Shown in pieces: positions 1 through 8,796 of a stretch of 63,602 nucleotides of DNA (positions are counted from its first letter, which is position 1; the number at the start of each line of letters is the position of its first letter). The DNA lies in NCBI GenBank assembly GCA_964419545.1, contig CAYQQU010000032.1, positions 1-63,602 of the forward strand, written 5' to 3'. Source of the stretch: CAYQQU01 sp964419545. Lineage in GTDB: Bacteria > Bacteroidota > Bacteroidia > Chitinophagales > Saprospiraceae. The translations under genes were made by a program, and so were the position numbers. The notes beneath the pieces were generated by a model that was given only the letters and a program-made list of their open reading frames with translations, ran no database searches and had not been told where the DNA came from.

Positions 1-42
1 GCATTTAGCGATAAGCCAAGCGCAGCAGAGTTGCAAATTGAC

Positions 43-654
43 CTAAATAGTTACAAAAAAATTAGCCAAATGGCGCGCATGAAAAGCCGCCCGACTATCA
101 CTTGAATCAGCCAATGCCAGTAAGTCAATTAATTCGGCTTCGGTTAATTCATGAACCGATCGTTGCTGTGAAAAAGCATTGATCATAAGTTCCTTTAGAA
201 ATTTGATCATTGCAACACTCTCTTCTTCTGGTCCGCTTATCAAATACCAATTTGATAAACTGTCAAGTACTGCTGAAGCAGAAGTTGTATCCCTTGCCTG
301 GAGATAAGAATCAACAATACCAAAACCTGCATAAAGGCTTTGTTGTTGTTCAAGTCTAGCTCGAATGGTATCTAAAATAACACCGGTAGTATCTGATAAG
401 ATATCAATTGAAAGAGCACGACCCGCTGCTTGCATTTCGTAAAGTGCATCATCCAACAATTGTTCAGCAGTTCCTCGGGGGCTGATGCTATCAGCAGCGG
501 CCGCGAGGCTTTCTTGTTCTAATCCCGAAAGTCCAGCTTCAGCGGAAATGGTAGAACGTACAGAATTACTACGAACCGACTCTGGATTAGATTCTGCATA
601 ATCAATAACCTCTGTATTAGTAAAAAGATCATTGCGTTTAGCAAACTCGATCAT
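43..654 (-). CDS. Hypothetical protein, probable remnant of the C-terminal region of a large T9SS-exported protein
   Basis: 203 residues, acidic and Ser/Ala/Leu rich, with no signal peptide and no catalytic motif. The DNA is clearly more AT-rich than the rest of the window. The reading frame stays open upstream of the first ATG to an in-frame stop near 815. It encodes a stretch resembling SPYIS..(V/M)IE, which in large Saprospiria surface proteins precedes helical segments and the final sorting domain. The residues near the end (RAAFHARHLANFF) also fit that region, but the protein stops there without a sorting domain. I read it as a fragment whose 5' side runs into the palindromic element at 709-929. 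The family assignment is from memory of such proteins, not an alignment. Confidence 0.45.
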   Translation of the reverse strand: MIEFAKRNDLFTNTEVIDYAESNPESVRSNSVRSTISAEAGLSGLEQESLAAAADSISPRGTAEQLLDDALYEMQAAGRALSIDILSDTTGVILDTIRARLEQQQSLYAGFGIVDSYLQARDTTSASAVLDSLSNWYLISGPEEESVAMIKFLKELMINAFSQQRSVHELTEAELIDLLALADSSDSRAAFHARHLANFFVTI

Positions 655-708
655 AGGCCCCGAAGAAATGTAAGGAGATATACTATCAAGACTATTTTTT
701 AGTGAAAG

Positions 709-929
709 CGCAGTCCCAGACGTTGCAGCTTGAGAGCTTGTTTGGAGGTAGTCATTTTGGCTGCAAAACCCAGCTTTTGGAACCTCCCTGTGGCATTTTT
801 CCGACCCGTAGCGCTGCTATGAGCCGGAAAAATCCCTTCGGGAGAACCCAAAATCTGAGTTTTTCGCTTCAAAAGCACTACCTCCAAACATCTCTTAGCA
901 TTTCTTAATTCGCAGCAGCGGAAGCGCAA
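709..929. repeat. Large imperfect palindrome (MITE-like hairpin element)
   Basis: Two arms of about 75-100 bp are imperfect reverse complements around a centre near 811-829. The 14-mer TGTTTGGAGGTAGT at 739-752 returns exactly as ACTACCTCCAAACA at 877-890. Further in, TTTTTCCG and the Pro/Gly-coding blocks also pair, at about three quarters identity. Short open frames on both strands (68 and 76 codons) are by-products of this symmetry. This fills the gene-free stretch 655-965. No transposase is present, so it is best read as a non-autonomous element or IS-end remnant. Confidence 0.6.
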
Positions 930-965
930 GATATTGGTTTGGAAAGAGGGGCTTCCTCGTTCTGC

Positions 966-1307
966 TTAGCGTGTTGATAGGAGTATGGTAATTGATAGTA
1001 CGAGCATGAGAAGCGCAGGCAAATACGTCCTTAACTTATCATGGACTTTGATATGCATGGCAACGGCGCCGAGCATAAGGACAATCAACCCACCGGCAGC
1101 AAATGGAATCAGAAAAGGCATCCAAATCCCAAGGATCAAACCGATGGCGGCAGCAACTTTAAGGCTTCCAACAACATACATAAACCAAAGAGGCAATCCA
1201 TAAAATTCAAATTCCTCGCGTAAGGTCTTTGCCCTGCCGTCGCCCCCCCTATAGATGCTAGCTCTCTGATTGGTTACCAACCAGATTCGAAGGATGTTTA
1301 GTGCCAC
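966..1307 (-). CDS. DoxX-like family membrane protein
   Basis: Small polytopic inner-membrane protein of the DoxX-like type: an EEF..YGLP.WFMYVVG block leads into three hydrophobic helices with the LMLGAVAMH.KV signature, and the C-terminus is hydrophobic. Its function in Bacteroidota is not established. The start is uncertain. The listed start is GTG, but the frame continues upstream through R-I-I-I-V-L-Q-L-F, which would complete the first membrane helix expected for this family. It meets a stop before any ATG or GTG that would include it, so an unusual start or a damaged 5' end is likely. The sequence TTAACCCGGATTAT just upstream matches the dispersed repeat ends described at 8.8 kb. Confidence 0.75.
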   Translation of the reverse strand: MALNILRIWLVTNQRASIYRGGDGRAKTLREEFEFYGLPLWFMYVVGSLKVAAAIGLILGIWMPFLIPFAAGGLIVLMLGAVAMHIKVHDKLRTYLPALLMLVLSITILLSTR

Positions 1308-1374
1308 AAATAATTGCAGTACGATGATAATCCGGGTTAATCTCTTTCACTTTATACTGGCTCCAAGCTACTAC

Positions 1375-1686
1375 TCACTCCCCATACACGTACACCGTAT
1401 AGCTCGCATAGATCCCCAAAATGCTGTACGCCTCATAATCTACGTGGGAGATCCTGGTGATCCCCGCTTTCTGGGCCGCCTCCTGGATGCTGGCGTCGCC
1501 GATGGCGATAAGGCCGAGGATGGATTTGGCTTCCGCTGTTCCCACTTTGGGCGACATGGGGCGCTGGGTAGCCAGCACCGGCCCTTTGACGTTGGTGTAC
1601 AGAAAGCCGGAAACGGGCGCGCGCGCCACGGCGCAGCCGGAGAGGAACAATAAAAGGACGAAGAGCAAAGCGATGGGCGTTTTCAT
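1375..1686 (-). CDS. TRL-like family lipoprotein
   Basis: 103 residues from the chosen ATG. An N-terminal hydrophobic segment ends in a lipobox (FLSGC), so the protein is probably exported and lipid-anchored. The rest matches the TRL-like family: V-K-G-P near the start, then the G.AEAKSILGL.A.GDASI..AA..AGI segment and a C-terminal SILG.Y..YT..VYG. This family is small and of unknown function, often found next to other envelope genes. An ATG six codons upstream exists, but the internal Met gives a cleaner signal peptide (K-T then a hydrophobic run). It lies 39 bp downstream of the endonuclease gene on the same strand and may be cotranscribed with it. Confidence 0.8.
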   Translation of the reverse strand: MKTPIALLFVLLLFLSGCAVARAPVSGFLYTNVKGPVLATQRPMSPKVGTAEAKSILGLIAIGDASIQEAAQKAGITRISHVDYEAYSILGIYASYTVYVYGE

Positions 1687-1725
1687 ATCTCGTTTTTTAC
1701 CCAAGATAGATAAAAACCGGCCGCT

Positions 1726-2757
1726 CTACTTCACCGGTTTCACCAGCACCACGTATACGGGAAAGTGGTCGCTATAGCCGCCCAGGTACTGTCCGCCGCC
1801 GAAGGTGCGATACGGGTAGCCTTTGAAGTGGCCGGATTTTTGCACCAAGTGGGGCTCGTTGTGGATCACGGCCCGCAGGTAGCGGAACCCCGGCTGGTCT
1901 TCGCGGACCAGGGCGTGGGAAACGATGATCTGGTCGAAGAGGCTCCAGGCGTCGCGGTAGGCGAGGGTGCCCATTCCTTTTTTGAAGAAATCGTACATCG
2001 GGTTGAAGAAGCCGCCGTCTTTTACCTGGCCGACTTTGCGCTTCGCGTTGAGGATCTGCTTGACGCTCGGGCTGATGGGGTCGTCGTTGAGGTCGCCCAT
2101 GATGACGATCCTGGCCTCAGCGTCGATAGCCAGCAGGGAGTCGCAGATCTGTTTGCAGAGCAGGGCCGCGGCGTTGCGCAGGGGTTGGGAGCGGGCTTCG
2201 CCGCCGCTGCGCGAGGGCCAGTGGTTGACGAGCACGTGCAGCGGCTCGTCGTCGAACCGGCCGGAGACGTACAGCACGTCGCGCGTGAAGTTGCGGGTGC
2301 TGTCGTTTTCGTAGAGCAAGAGCGGATAGGCTTTGCTGCCGGTAACGGTGAAATATTTGGGCTGATAGAGCAGACCGACGTCGATGCCCCGTTCGTCGGG
2401 CGAGTCGTAGTGCACGATCTGATAGTTGCGGTCGCGAATTTTGGGATGGCGGACGAAATCTTCGAGCACCGACCGGTTTTCGACCTCCGCGACGCCGAGC
2501 AGGGCCAGCCCGTCGGGGGTGAGGTCAGTGGCGAGTTCGGCCACCACCGAAGCGAGGCGATCCTGTTTTTCCCGGTAGATCTCGGCGGTATAGCGGTTGT
2601 CGCCCTCCGGGGTGAACTCCTCGTCCCGGATATCGGGCGCGTCGAGGGTGTCGAAGAGGTTTTCGAAGTTGTAGAACCCGATGCAGCCGACTTTATACTG
2701 CTGCTGGGCGGATAAAAAAAGCGGGAAAAAGAAAAGAAGCAATACAAGTTTTCTCAT
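1726..2757 (-). CDS. Secreted endonuclease/exonuclease/phosphatase family protein
   Basis: 343 residues with a signal peptide (about residues 1-17, cleavage after SA). The DNase I-like fold is recognisable from N-F-E-N-L-F-D (30-36), GVAEVEN (88-94, metal-binding Glu), NHWPSR, GDLNDDP and the terminal SDHFPV with the catalytic His. These motifs predict a Mg2+-dependent phosphodiesterase or phosphatase acting outside the cytoplasm. It is divergent from a TonB receptor plus DUF5689 lipoprotein pair, an arrangement I recall from other Bacteroidota. This suggests extracellular nucleic-acid or organic-phosphate breakdown with uptake through the receptor. The substrate is inferred, not shown. Confidence 0.88.
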   Translation of the reverse strand: MRKLVLLLFFFPLFLSAQQQYKVGCIGFYNFENLFDTLDAPDIRDEEFTPEGDNRYTAEIYREKQDRLASVVAELATDLTPDGLALLGVAEVENRSVLEDFVRHPKIRDRNYQIVHYDSPDERGIDVGLLYQPKYFTVTGSKAYPLLLYENDSTRNFTRDVLYVSGRFDDEPLHVLVNHWPSRSGGEARSQPLRNAAALLCKQICDSLLAIDAEARIVIMGDLNDDPISPSVKQILNAKRKVGQVKDGGFFNPMYDFFKKGMGTLAYRDAWSLFDQIIVSHALVREDQPGFRYLRAVIHNEPHLVQKSGHFKGYPYRTFGGGQYLGGYSDHFPVYVVLVKPVK

Positions 2758-2883
2758 GGTCCGGCGTTAGTTCCTAAAATTAACGATTCGCAAAGGGCGG
2801 CTAATATATGACGTTTGCGTTCTTTTTCGGATTAACTTATTGTTAATTTTCATATCCGGAAAAGAGGAATTGCTCGGAAATAT

Positions 2884-2891
2884 TAACTTTG
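2884..2891 (+). promoter_or_regulatory. Candidate Bacteroidota -7 box (TAACTTTG)
   Basis: TAACTTTG fits the TAnnTTTG consensus of Bacteroidota housekeeping promoters and lies about 150 bp upstream of the TonB receptor start. No clear -33 TTG at ideal spacing was found. The leader would contain a short GC hairpin at 3004-3021 (GCCCGC/GCGGGC) close to the start codon. Confidence 0.35.
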
Positions 2892-3043
2892 CGACCGCCG
2901 AACGCACCCCATACCCTGTTGTTTCAAGATGATTTGCTGCTTTTGCCCGTCTGGGTTCCTCCGATTAATGATTTACCGAGAATTAAGACCGTTTAACCAA
3001 GTTGCCCGCTCCGTTGCGGGCGGCTCATAACTGATGTTTCGTT

Positions 3044-5848
3044 ATGTTGAAAAACCTGACTGTAGCGTATTTATTGGCGCTGTGCCCGCTGCTTTTGTCG
3101 GCGCAGACCAAGATCATCCGGGGTGTCGTCGAGTCGGCGCGCACCGAAGAGAAGCTCCCGGGCGTGGAGGTGCGCCTGCCGGCGGGAAACCGGACGACCA
3201 CCGACGCGGTGGGCGCTTTCCTGCTGGAAACGAGTTTGCCGGGCGGAAAAGTCCTGGTTACCTTCGAAGGGGACGGCTACCAATCCCTCGACCAGGAAAT
3301 CGACCTCACCGGGCAGGAGGAAATCGATATGGGCGTCATCGCCCTGCGGCCTGAAGAAAATATCGACCAGATCGGCGCCGAAGATCTGATCCCCATCATT
3401 ACCTTATCGGTCAACGACCTGGAAAGCGAGGGCGCCCAGAACATCTCCGGCGTACTGACCGCCTCGCGCGACGTTTTCGTTTCCACCGCGGCTTTCGTCT
3501 TTGGTCCGGCGCGCTTCCGCATTCGCGGCCTCGATTCGGAATACACCACCATCCTGATGAACGGGATACCGGTGAACGACCCGGAAAGCGGCCGCGTGTT
3601 CTGGAGCAACTGGGGCGGCTTAAACGACGTGACGCGCTACCGCGACAACAGCATCGGGCTGGGCGCCGTGAGCTACGCTTTCGGCAATGTCGGCGGCGCT
3701 TCCAGCTTCGATACGCGCGCCGGTACGCAGCGCAAGCAATTGCGGCTCACCTACTCCCTCGCCAACCGCACCTACCGCAACCGCGTGATGGCGACCTATT
3801 CTTCCGGTCAGCTGCAGGGCGGATGGGCCATCTCCGCCTCCGGCTCGCGCCGCTGGGCGGAAGAGGGCTACCAACCGGGCACCTTCTACGACGCCTGGGC
3901 CTATTTCCTGTCGGTCGATAAAAAGCTCGGCAGCAACCATACCCTCAACCTCACGACTTTCGGCGCGCCCATCCGGCGCGGGCGTTCTACCGCCGCCACT
4001 GAAGAGATGTACGACCTGGCCGGCACCAACTATTACAACCCGAACTGGGGGTTCCAGAACGGCGAAAAGCGCAACGCCCGCGTCGGCAACACCCACCAGC
4101 CGATGGCCATCCTGCGCCACGACTGGGAGATCAGTAAAAAGACGACGCTGATGACAGCGGCCGCCTACCAGTTCGGCCGCAACGGCAGCACGGCGCTCGA
4201 CTGGTACGACGCGCGCGATCCGCGGCCGGACTACTATCGCCGCCTGCCCAGCTTTATCGATAACGAACAGGCTGCGGCCGTAGAGCAGGTCCTGCGCGAA
4301 TCGGAAGCGGCCCGCCAGATCGACTGGGACCAGATCTACGCCGCCAACCGCAATAGCTTTGCCACCATCGAAAACGCCGACGGCATCGACGGCAATACGG
4401 TCAGCGGACTGCGCGCCCAGTACATCATCGAAGACCGCCGCTTCGACGACCAGCGCTACGTCTTCAACACAGTGCTGGAAAGCATCCTCAGCGACCAGGT
4501 CACCCTCAACGGGGGCGCCTCCTACATCTGGCACAAAGGGTCCAATTTCAAAGTAGTCGACGACCTGCTCGGCGCCGACTTCTACGTCGATATCGACAAA
4601 TTCGCCGAGTTCGACTCCACCGCCAACAACGCTTTTATTCAGAACGACATCGACACCCCCAACCGCATCCTGCGCGAGGGCGACCGCTGGGGGTACGACT
4701 ACGATATCCACGTGCGCAAGGCGGCCGCCTGGTTCCAGACGGATCTTACCTTCCCGCGCATCGACTTGTTCTTCGCCGGCAACGCAGGCAATACCACCTT
4801 CTGGCGGTTCGGCAATGTGCGCAACGGCAAATTTCCCGACAACTCGGGCGGAGAATCCGAAAGACAAAACTTCTTCGAATACGGCGCCAAAGCCGGCCTG
4901 ACTTACAAGATCGACGGCCGCAACTACCTGATGCTCAACGGGGGATATATCAGCCAGGCGCCCTCCACCCGCGACGCCTACGTGTCGCCGCGCACCCGGC
5001 ACGACGCCGTGCAGGGGCTGGAGACGCGCAAAGTGCTCAGCCTGGAAGGCGGCTACCTCCTCCAGGCGCCCTACGCCAAAGCCCGCGTGATGGGGTATTT
5101 TACGCAGTTTAACGACCTGCTCTGGAACCGCAGCTTCTACCTCGACAACGCCATCATCACCGACGACGGCACCCGCGGCGGCTTCGTCAACTACATCATG
5201 CCCGGCATCAGCACCCGCCACCTGGGCCTGGAACTGGCCGCCGAAGTGCAGATCGCTCCCGGACTGAAAGTCAACGGGGTGGCCGCCATCGGAGAATACA
5301 CCTACCGCAACCGGCCGGAGGTGACCATCTTCCTCGACAACGTAGCCGAACAGCTCTCGGAACAGCAGGTGTTTATCGAGAACTTCTACCTTTCGGGAAC
5401 GCCGCAAACGGCCTATTCAGTGGGGCTGAACTACCGGTCAAAGCAGTTCTGGTTCGCCAACCTCAACTTCAACTATTTCGACAACGTCTGGATCGACTTC
5501 AACCCGGCGCGCCGCACCGTCGAGGCGGTCTCTTTCGTACAAGACCCCCAGTTCCAGGAACAGACCGTCGACCCGGAGTCGCAGCTCTGGCGGGATATCA
5601 TCGAGCAGGAGAAAGCCCCCAGCGCTTTCACCGTCGACTTTTTCGGCGGCAAATCCTTCAAACTGGGTAAGGTGTTCCTCTATCTGAACGTCGGCGTCAG
5701 CAATATCCTCGACAATCAGGATTTCGTGACCGGCGGGTACGAACAACTGCGCTTCGACTTCGAAGATAAAGACGTCGACCAGTTTCCTAATCGACTGTTC
5801 TATTCCTTCGGTCGCAACTATTTCGTCAACCTCTCTTTCCGAATCTAA
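3044..5848 (+). CDS. TonB-dependent receptor with N-terminal carboxypeptidase regulatory-like domain
   Basis: 934-residue outer-membrane receptor. A signal peptide (about 1-20, ending LSAQ) is followed by a beta-sandwich regulatory-like domain (about 24-112, GVV...LPGVEV through I-A-L-R). A plug domain comes next (about 125-230, including F-R-I-R-G and LMNGIPVNDPESG), then a long beta-barrel with alternating aromatic residues ending in NLSFRI. Length and layout are normal for a SusC-like or general TonB receptor. The next gene begins 15 bp after the stop, so the pair is almost certainly one transcript. The neighbouring DUF5689 lipoprotein and secreted phosphodiesterase point to import of nucleotides, phosphate or oligonucleotides; the ligand is inferred. 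Confidence 0.93.
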   Translation: MLKNLTVAYLLALCPLLLSAQTKIIRGVVESARTEEKLPGVEVRLPAGNRTTTDAVGAFLLETSLPGGKVLVTFEGDGYQSLDQEIDLTGQEEIDMGVIALRPEENIDQIGAEDLIPIITLSVNDLESEGAQNISGVLTASRDVFVSTAAFVFGPARFRIRGLDSEYTTILMNGIPVNDPESGRVFWSNWGGLNDVTRYRDNSIGLGAVSYAFGNVGGASSFDTRAGTQRKQLRLTYSLANRTYRNRVMATYSSGQLQGGWAISASGSRRWAEEGYQPGTFYDAWAYFLSVDKKLGSNHTLNLTTFGAPIRRGRSTAATEEMYDLAGTNYYNPNWGFQNGEKRNARVGNTHQPMAILRHDWEISKKTTLMTAAAYQFGRNGSTALDWYDARDPRPDYYRRLPSFIDNEQAAAVEQVLRESEAARQIDWDQIYAANRNSFATIENADGIDGNTVSGLRAQYIIEDRRFDDQRYVFNTVLESILSDQVTLNGGASYIWHKGSNFKVVDDLLGADFYVDIDKFAEFDSTANNAFIQNDIDTPNRILREGDRWGYDYDIHVRKAAAWFQTDLTFPRIDLFFAGNAGNTTFWRFGNVRNGKFPDNSGGESERQNFFEYGAKAGLTYKIDGRNYLMLNGGYISQAPSTRDAYVSPRTRHDAVQGLETRKVLSLEGGYLLQAPYAKARVMGYFTQFNDLLWNRSFYLDNAIITDDGTRGGFVNYIMPGISTRHLGLELAAEVQIAPGLKVNGVAAIGEYTYRNRPEVTIFLDNVAEQLSEQQVFIENFYLSGTPQTAYSVGLNYRSKQFWFANLNFNYFDNVWIDFNPARRTVEAVSFVQDPQFQEQTVDPESQLWRDIIEQEKAPSAFTVDFFGGKSFKLGKVFLYLNVGVSNILDNQDFVTGGYEQLRFDFEDKDVDQFPNRLFYSFGRNYFVNLSFRI

Positions 5849-5863
5849 AAAAAGCATTTCACC

Positions 5864-7861
5864 ATGAATAAGGCATCTGTATATCTGTTTTTATTTGCGC
5901 TGCTCACCCTGGGCCTCGGCAGCTGCGTCGACCAGGATTTCGACGAACCGCCGGTGGGCGAACTGCCCAACCTGACGGCCAATACCACCATCGCCGAACT
6001 GAAAGCCCGGCATACGGTGGGTAGTGAAGACACGCCGATCACGGACTCCGTCGTTATCCGCGGGGTCGTCACCGCCGATGACGAATCGGGCAATCTCTTC
6101 AAACAAATCGTCCTCGAAGATGAAACGGGCGGCATCATCCTGCGCCTGAACGCCAACAGCCTTTACAACGAGTTTCCGGTAGGCCGGGAAGTGTTCGTCA
6201 AATGCCAGGGCCTCTACGTCGGCGACTTCAACAACCTGATCCAGATCAACGGCAGCCCGGACGAAGCCATCGAAGAGGTGCTGATCCCGAATTTCGTGAT
6301 CGGCGGCCGTTTCGACCAGCCGGTGGAACCGCTGATGACGACTATCGGACAAATAACGCCCGAGATGTACGGCCGGCTGATCCGGCTCGACGAAGTGCAG
6401 TTCGCCGCCTCCGATACGGCGGTCTTCTACGCCGACGCCGTCAACCGCGAATCGATCAACCGGACGCTGGAGGATTGCAACGGCGGCTCCATCATCGTGC
6501 GCAGCAGCGGCTTCGCCGACTTTGCCAGCGAGGAGACGCCCGCCGGCAACGGTACGCTGGTGGCCGTGCTGACCATTTTCGGGGATACGCGCCAGCTGCT
6601 GTTGCGCGACCTGACCGACGTGCAGCTCGAAGGATCGCGCTGCGAGAGCGGCGGCATCGACGGCGACCTCCTGCCGATCAGCGAATTGCGCGACCTCTTC
6701 GGCGACGGGGAGACTTCCGGCCCGGAAGGGCAGAAAATTCGCGGCATCGTGGTTTCGGATAAAGACGCCGGCAACTTCGACGGCCGCAACCTGGTCCTGC
6801 AAGACGCTTCCGCCGGTATCGTCGTACGTTTCGAGAACGATCACGATTTTGGTCTGGGCCAGGAAGTGGAAATTGCCGTCGGCGGCGAAGAATTGTCCGA
6901 ATTCAACGGCCTGCTGCAAGTCAACATGGTGCCGAACAGCCGCGCCGCGGGCCTGGGTACGGGCAACCCGCCGGCGCCGCGCATGGCTACGGTGCAGGAA
7001 ATACTGGACAATAGCGAGGCCTGGGAATCGACGCTGGTCGCTATCGCTGCAGCTACGATCACCGGGAGCAGCACCTTCGGCGGCTCCACGACCGTCAGCG
7101 ACGCCACGGGCTCCATCCCGATGTTTACGCGCAACGACGCCAATTTCGCCAACCAGCCGCTGCCGGCGGAAGCGGTGGATATGGTGGCGCTCGTGGGTGA
7201 CTTCAACGGCCCGCAATTGCTGCTGCGCAACGGCGATGATGTCGAAGGCGACGGCGGCGGCGGCGGCGATCCCGAATTGATCGCCATGGCCGACCTGCGC
7301 GACCTTTACGAAGGCGGCGCTACTACCGGCCCGGTCAATCGCAAGATCCGCGGCATCGTCATCTCCGATAAGGACAACGAAAATACGACGGGGCGCAACG
7401 TCGTCCTGCAGGACGAAACGGGCGGCCTGGTGGTGCGCTTTACCGACGATCACAACTTCGCCCTCGGCGAAGACGTGGAAGTCATCGTTTCGGGCATGGA
7501 ACTGTCGGAGTTCAACGGCTTGTTCCAGGTCAACGAAGTGCCCAACGGTTCGGCCGCGAGCTTCGGCAACGGCACGCTGCCGGAACCGCGCGTGGCGACG
7601 GTCAGCGAGATCATCGCCAACCTGGAAGAATGGGAATCCACCCTGGTGCTCATCGAGAATGTTACCATCAGCGGCGGTTCGACCTTCAACGGCCTGCTGA
7701 CGGTAACCGATGATACCGGCTCCCTGGGTATGTTCACCCGCTCCGCAGCTTCTTTTGCTAATGCAGCCGTGCCTTCCGGTACGGTCAACCTGCGCGCCGT
7801 CGTCTCCGAGTTCAACGACCCGCAGATATTTATTCGCGACCTGAATGATATCAACCCGTAA
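5864..7861 (+). CDS. DUF5689 domain lipoprotein with tandem OB-fold-like repeats
   Basis: 665 residues with a lipoprotein signal peptide (L-G-L-G-S-C, Cys at about 21). The first part (about 35-260) is a DUF5689-type domain with the pattern I-R-G-V-V...D..GNLFKQIVLED. Two further units (about 268-465 and 475-665) are close copies of each other: each has a LRDL...GPxxxKIRGIV.SDKD start, an ELSEFNGL.QVN.VPN block and a W.STLV turn, joined by a poly-Gly linker. The fold is OB-like and often implicated in ligand or nucleic-acid binding, but no function is proven. It is cotranscribed with the TonB receptor, so a surface lipoprotein partner role is likely. Confidence 0.85.
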   Translation: MNKASVYLFLFALLTLGLGSCVDQDFDEPPVGELPNLTANTTIAELKARHTVGSEDTPITDSVVIRGVVTADDESGNLFKQIVLEDETGGIILRLNANSLYNEFPVGREVFVKCQGLYVGDFNNLIQINGSPDEAIEEVLIPNFVIGGRFDQPVEPLMTTIGQITPEMYGRLIRLDEVQFAASDTAVFYADAVNRESINRTLEDCNGGSIIVRSSGFADFASEETPAGNGTLVAVLTIFGDTRQLLLRDLTDVQLEGSRCESGGIDGDLLPISELRDLFGDGETSGPEGQKIRGIVVSDKDAGNFDGRNLVLQDASAGIVVRFENDHDFGLGQEVEIAVGGEELSEFNGLLQVNMVPNSRAAGLGTGNPPAPRMATVQEILDNSEAWESTLVAIAAATITGSSTFGGSTTVSDATGSIPMFTRNDANFANQPLPAEAVDMVALVGDFNGPQLLLRNGDDVEGDGGGGGDPELIAMADLRDLYEGGATTGPVNRKIRGIVISDKDNENTTGRNVVLQDETGGLVVRFTDDHNFALGEDVEVIVSGMELSEFNGLFQVNEVPNGSAASFGNGTLPEPRVATVSEIIANLEEWESTLVLIENVTISGGSTFNGLLTVTDDTGSLGMFTRSAASFANAAVPSGTVNLRAVVSEFNDPQIFIRDLNDINP

Positions 7862-7884
7862 GGGCGCAAAGACTTTATCTTCCG

Positions 7885-7916
7885 TCCCGGATGCCGGCTC
7901 GCCGCCGCATCCGGGA
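7885..7916 (+). terminator. Hairpin after DUF5689 gene
   Basis: A perfect 10-bp GC-rich stem, TCCCGGATGC paired with GCATCCGGGA, with a 12-nt loop, lies 23 bp after the stop of the DUF5689 gene. There is no strong T tract directly after it, so it may be a processing or stability hairpin as well as a terminator. Confidence 0.55.
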
Positions 7917-8003
7917 TGTCGCTTTCTGCAATTTTTCCGCTTTCCGATAACCCATTCCCGATTATAGCGTTTAGCTTATATTTGAGGCACAGTTCAAATC
8001 AAA

Positions 8004-8732
8004 ATGATGGCAGAAGCGAAAACCCAAACCTTTCAATTCAAACAGTTTGCTATTGCACAGGACCGTTGCACCATGAAGGTGGGGACGGACGGCGTGCTGC
8101 TCGGCGCCTGGGCTGATGTTACGGATGCGGAGCACCTACTCGACATCGGCACGGGCACCGGCGTCATTGCGGTCATGCTGGGGCAGCGTACCGAAACGGC
8201 GCGCATTCACGCGGTAGAGATCGACACGGAGGCTTGTGAGCAAGCCCGCGAGAACATGGCGCAGGCGCCCTGGGCGGATCGCCTGGAAGCCTTCAACGTT
8301 TCGATCCAGGAGTTTGCCAGAACGCATCCGCACCAATACGACCTGATCTTGAGCAACCCGCCGTTTTTTTCCGGAGGCACCTTCTCCAATAACCAGGACC
8401 GCACCAGTGTGCGCCACACGGTAAAACTACCCCATGGCGACCTGCTGGGGGCGGTGCGGACCCTCCTGTCGGATAAGGGCAAATTCTGTGTGATCCTGCC
8501 GTTTATCGAAGGCCTGCGCTTCCGGGAACTGGCCGCTTCCTACAACTTGTACTGCACCCGTCTGATGGAGGTGAAACCCAAAGCCGACAAGCCGGTAGAG
8601 CGGCTGCTGCTGCAGTTTGAGCGCCGGGAAAAAGCGCTGCGGGAAGAAAAGCTCGTCATTCAGCATGCGGGCGCCAACGCCTGGACGGACGAATACGTGG
8701 CGCTGACCGGCGCGTTTTACCTGAAGATGTGA
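8004..8732 (+). CDS. trmN6: tRNA1(Val) (adenine(37)-N6)-methyltransferase
   Basis: 242 residues, class I SAM-dependent methyltransferase. The SAM-binding motif LDIGTGTG lies at 46-53 and the N6-adenine methyltransferase motif SNPPFF at 117-122. The N-terminal Q-F-K-Q-F-x-I-x-Q-D-R-C-x-M-K-V-G-T-D block is typical of the TrmN6/YfiC branch, which methylates A37 of tRNA1(Val). Length is normal for the family. Two ATGs are adjacent at the start (8004 and 8007) and either could serve. It appears to be a stand-alone gene. Confidence 0.92.
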   Translation: MMAEAKTQTFQFKQFAIAQDRCTMKVGTDGVLLGAWADVTDAEHLLDIGTGTGVIAVMLGQRTETARIHAVEIDTEACEQARENMAQAPWADRLEAFNVSIQEFARTHPHQYDLILSNPPFFSGGTFSNNQDRTSVRHTVKLPHGDLLGAVRTLLSDKGKFCVILPFIEGLRFRELAASYNLYCTRLMEVKPKADKPVERLLLQFERREKALREEKLVIQHAGANAWTDEYVALTGAFYLKM

Positions 8733-8754
8733 ATGGGAAAAGGTGGGTTCGTAA

Positions 8755-8791
8755 CATGAGTCATTCCGCCGGAAGGGAGGAATGACTCATG
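8755..8791 (+). terminator. Hairpin after trmN6
   Basis: A perfect 13-bp inverted repeat, CATGAGTCATTCC paired with GGAATGACTCATG, with an 11-nt loop, begins 23 bp after the trmN6 stop. No T run follows, so the terminator role is likely but not certain. Confidence 0.5.
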
Positions 8792-8796
8792 CTCTT

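Noticed and set aside
699..929. Two short proteins on opposite strands in the palindrome
   Set aside because: They exist only because the element is symmetrical; no start signals or homology.
3620..5407. Long open frame antisense to the TonB receptor (also 5891-7453 antisense to the DUF5689 gene)
   Set aside because: These result from third-position GC bias; no start context, no domain, and the sense strand has clear homology.
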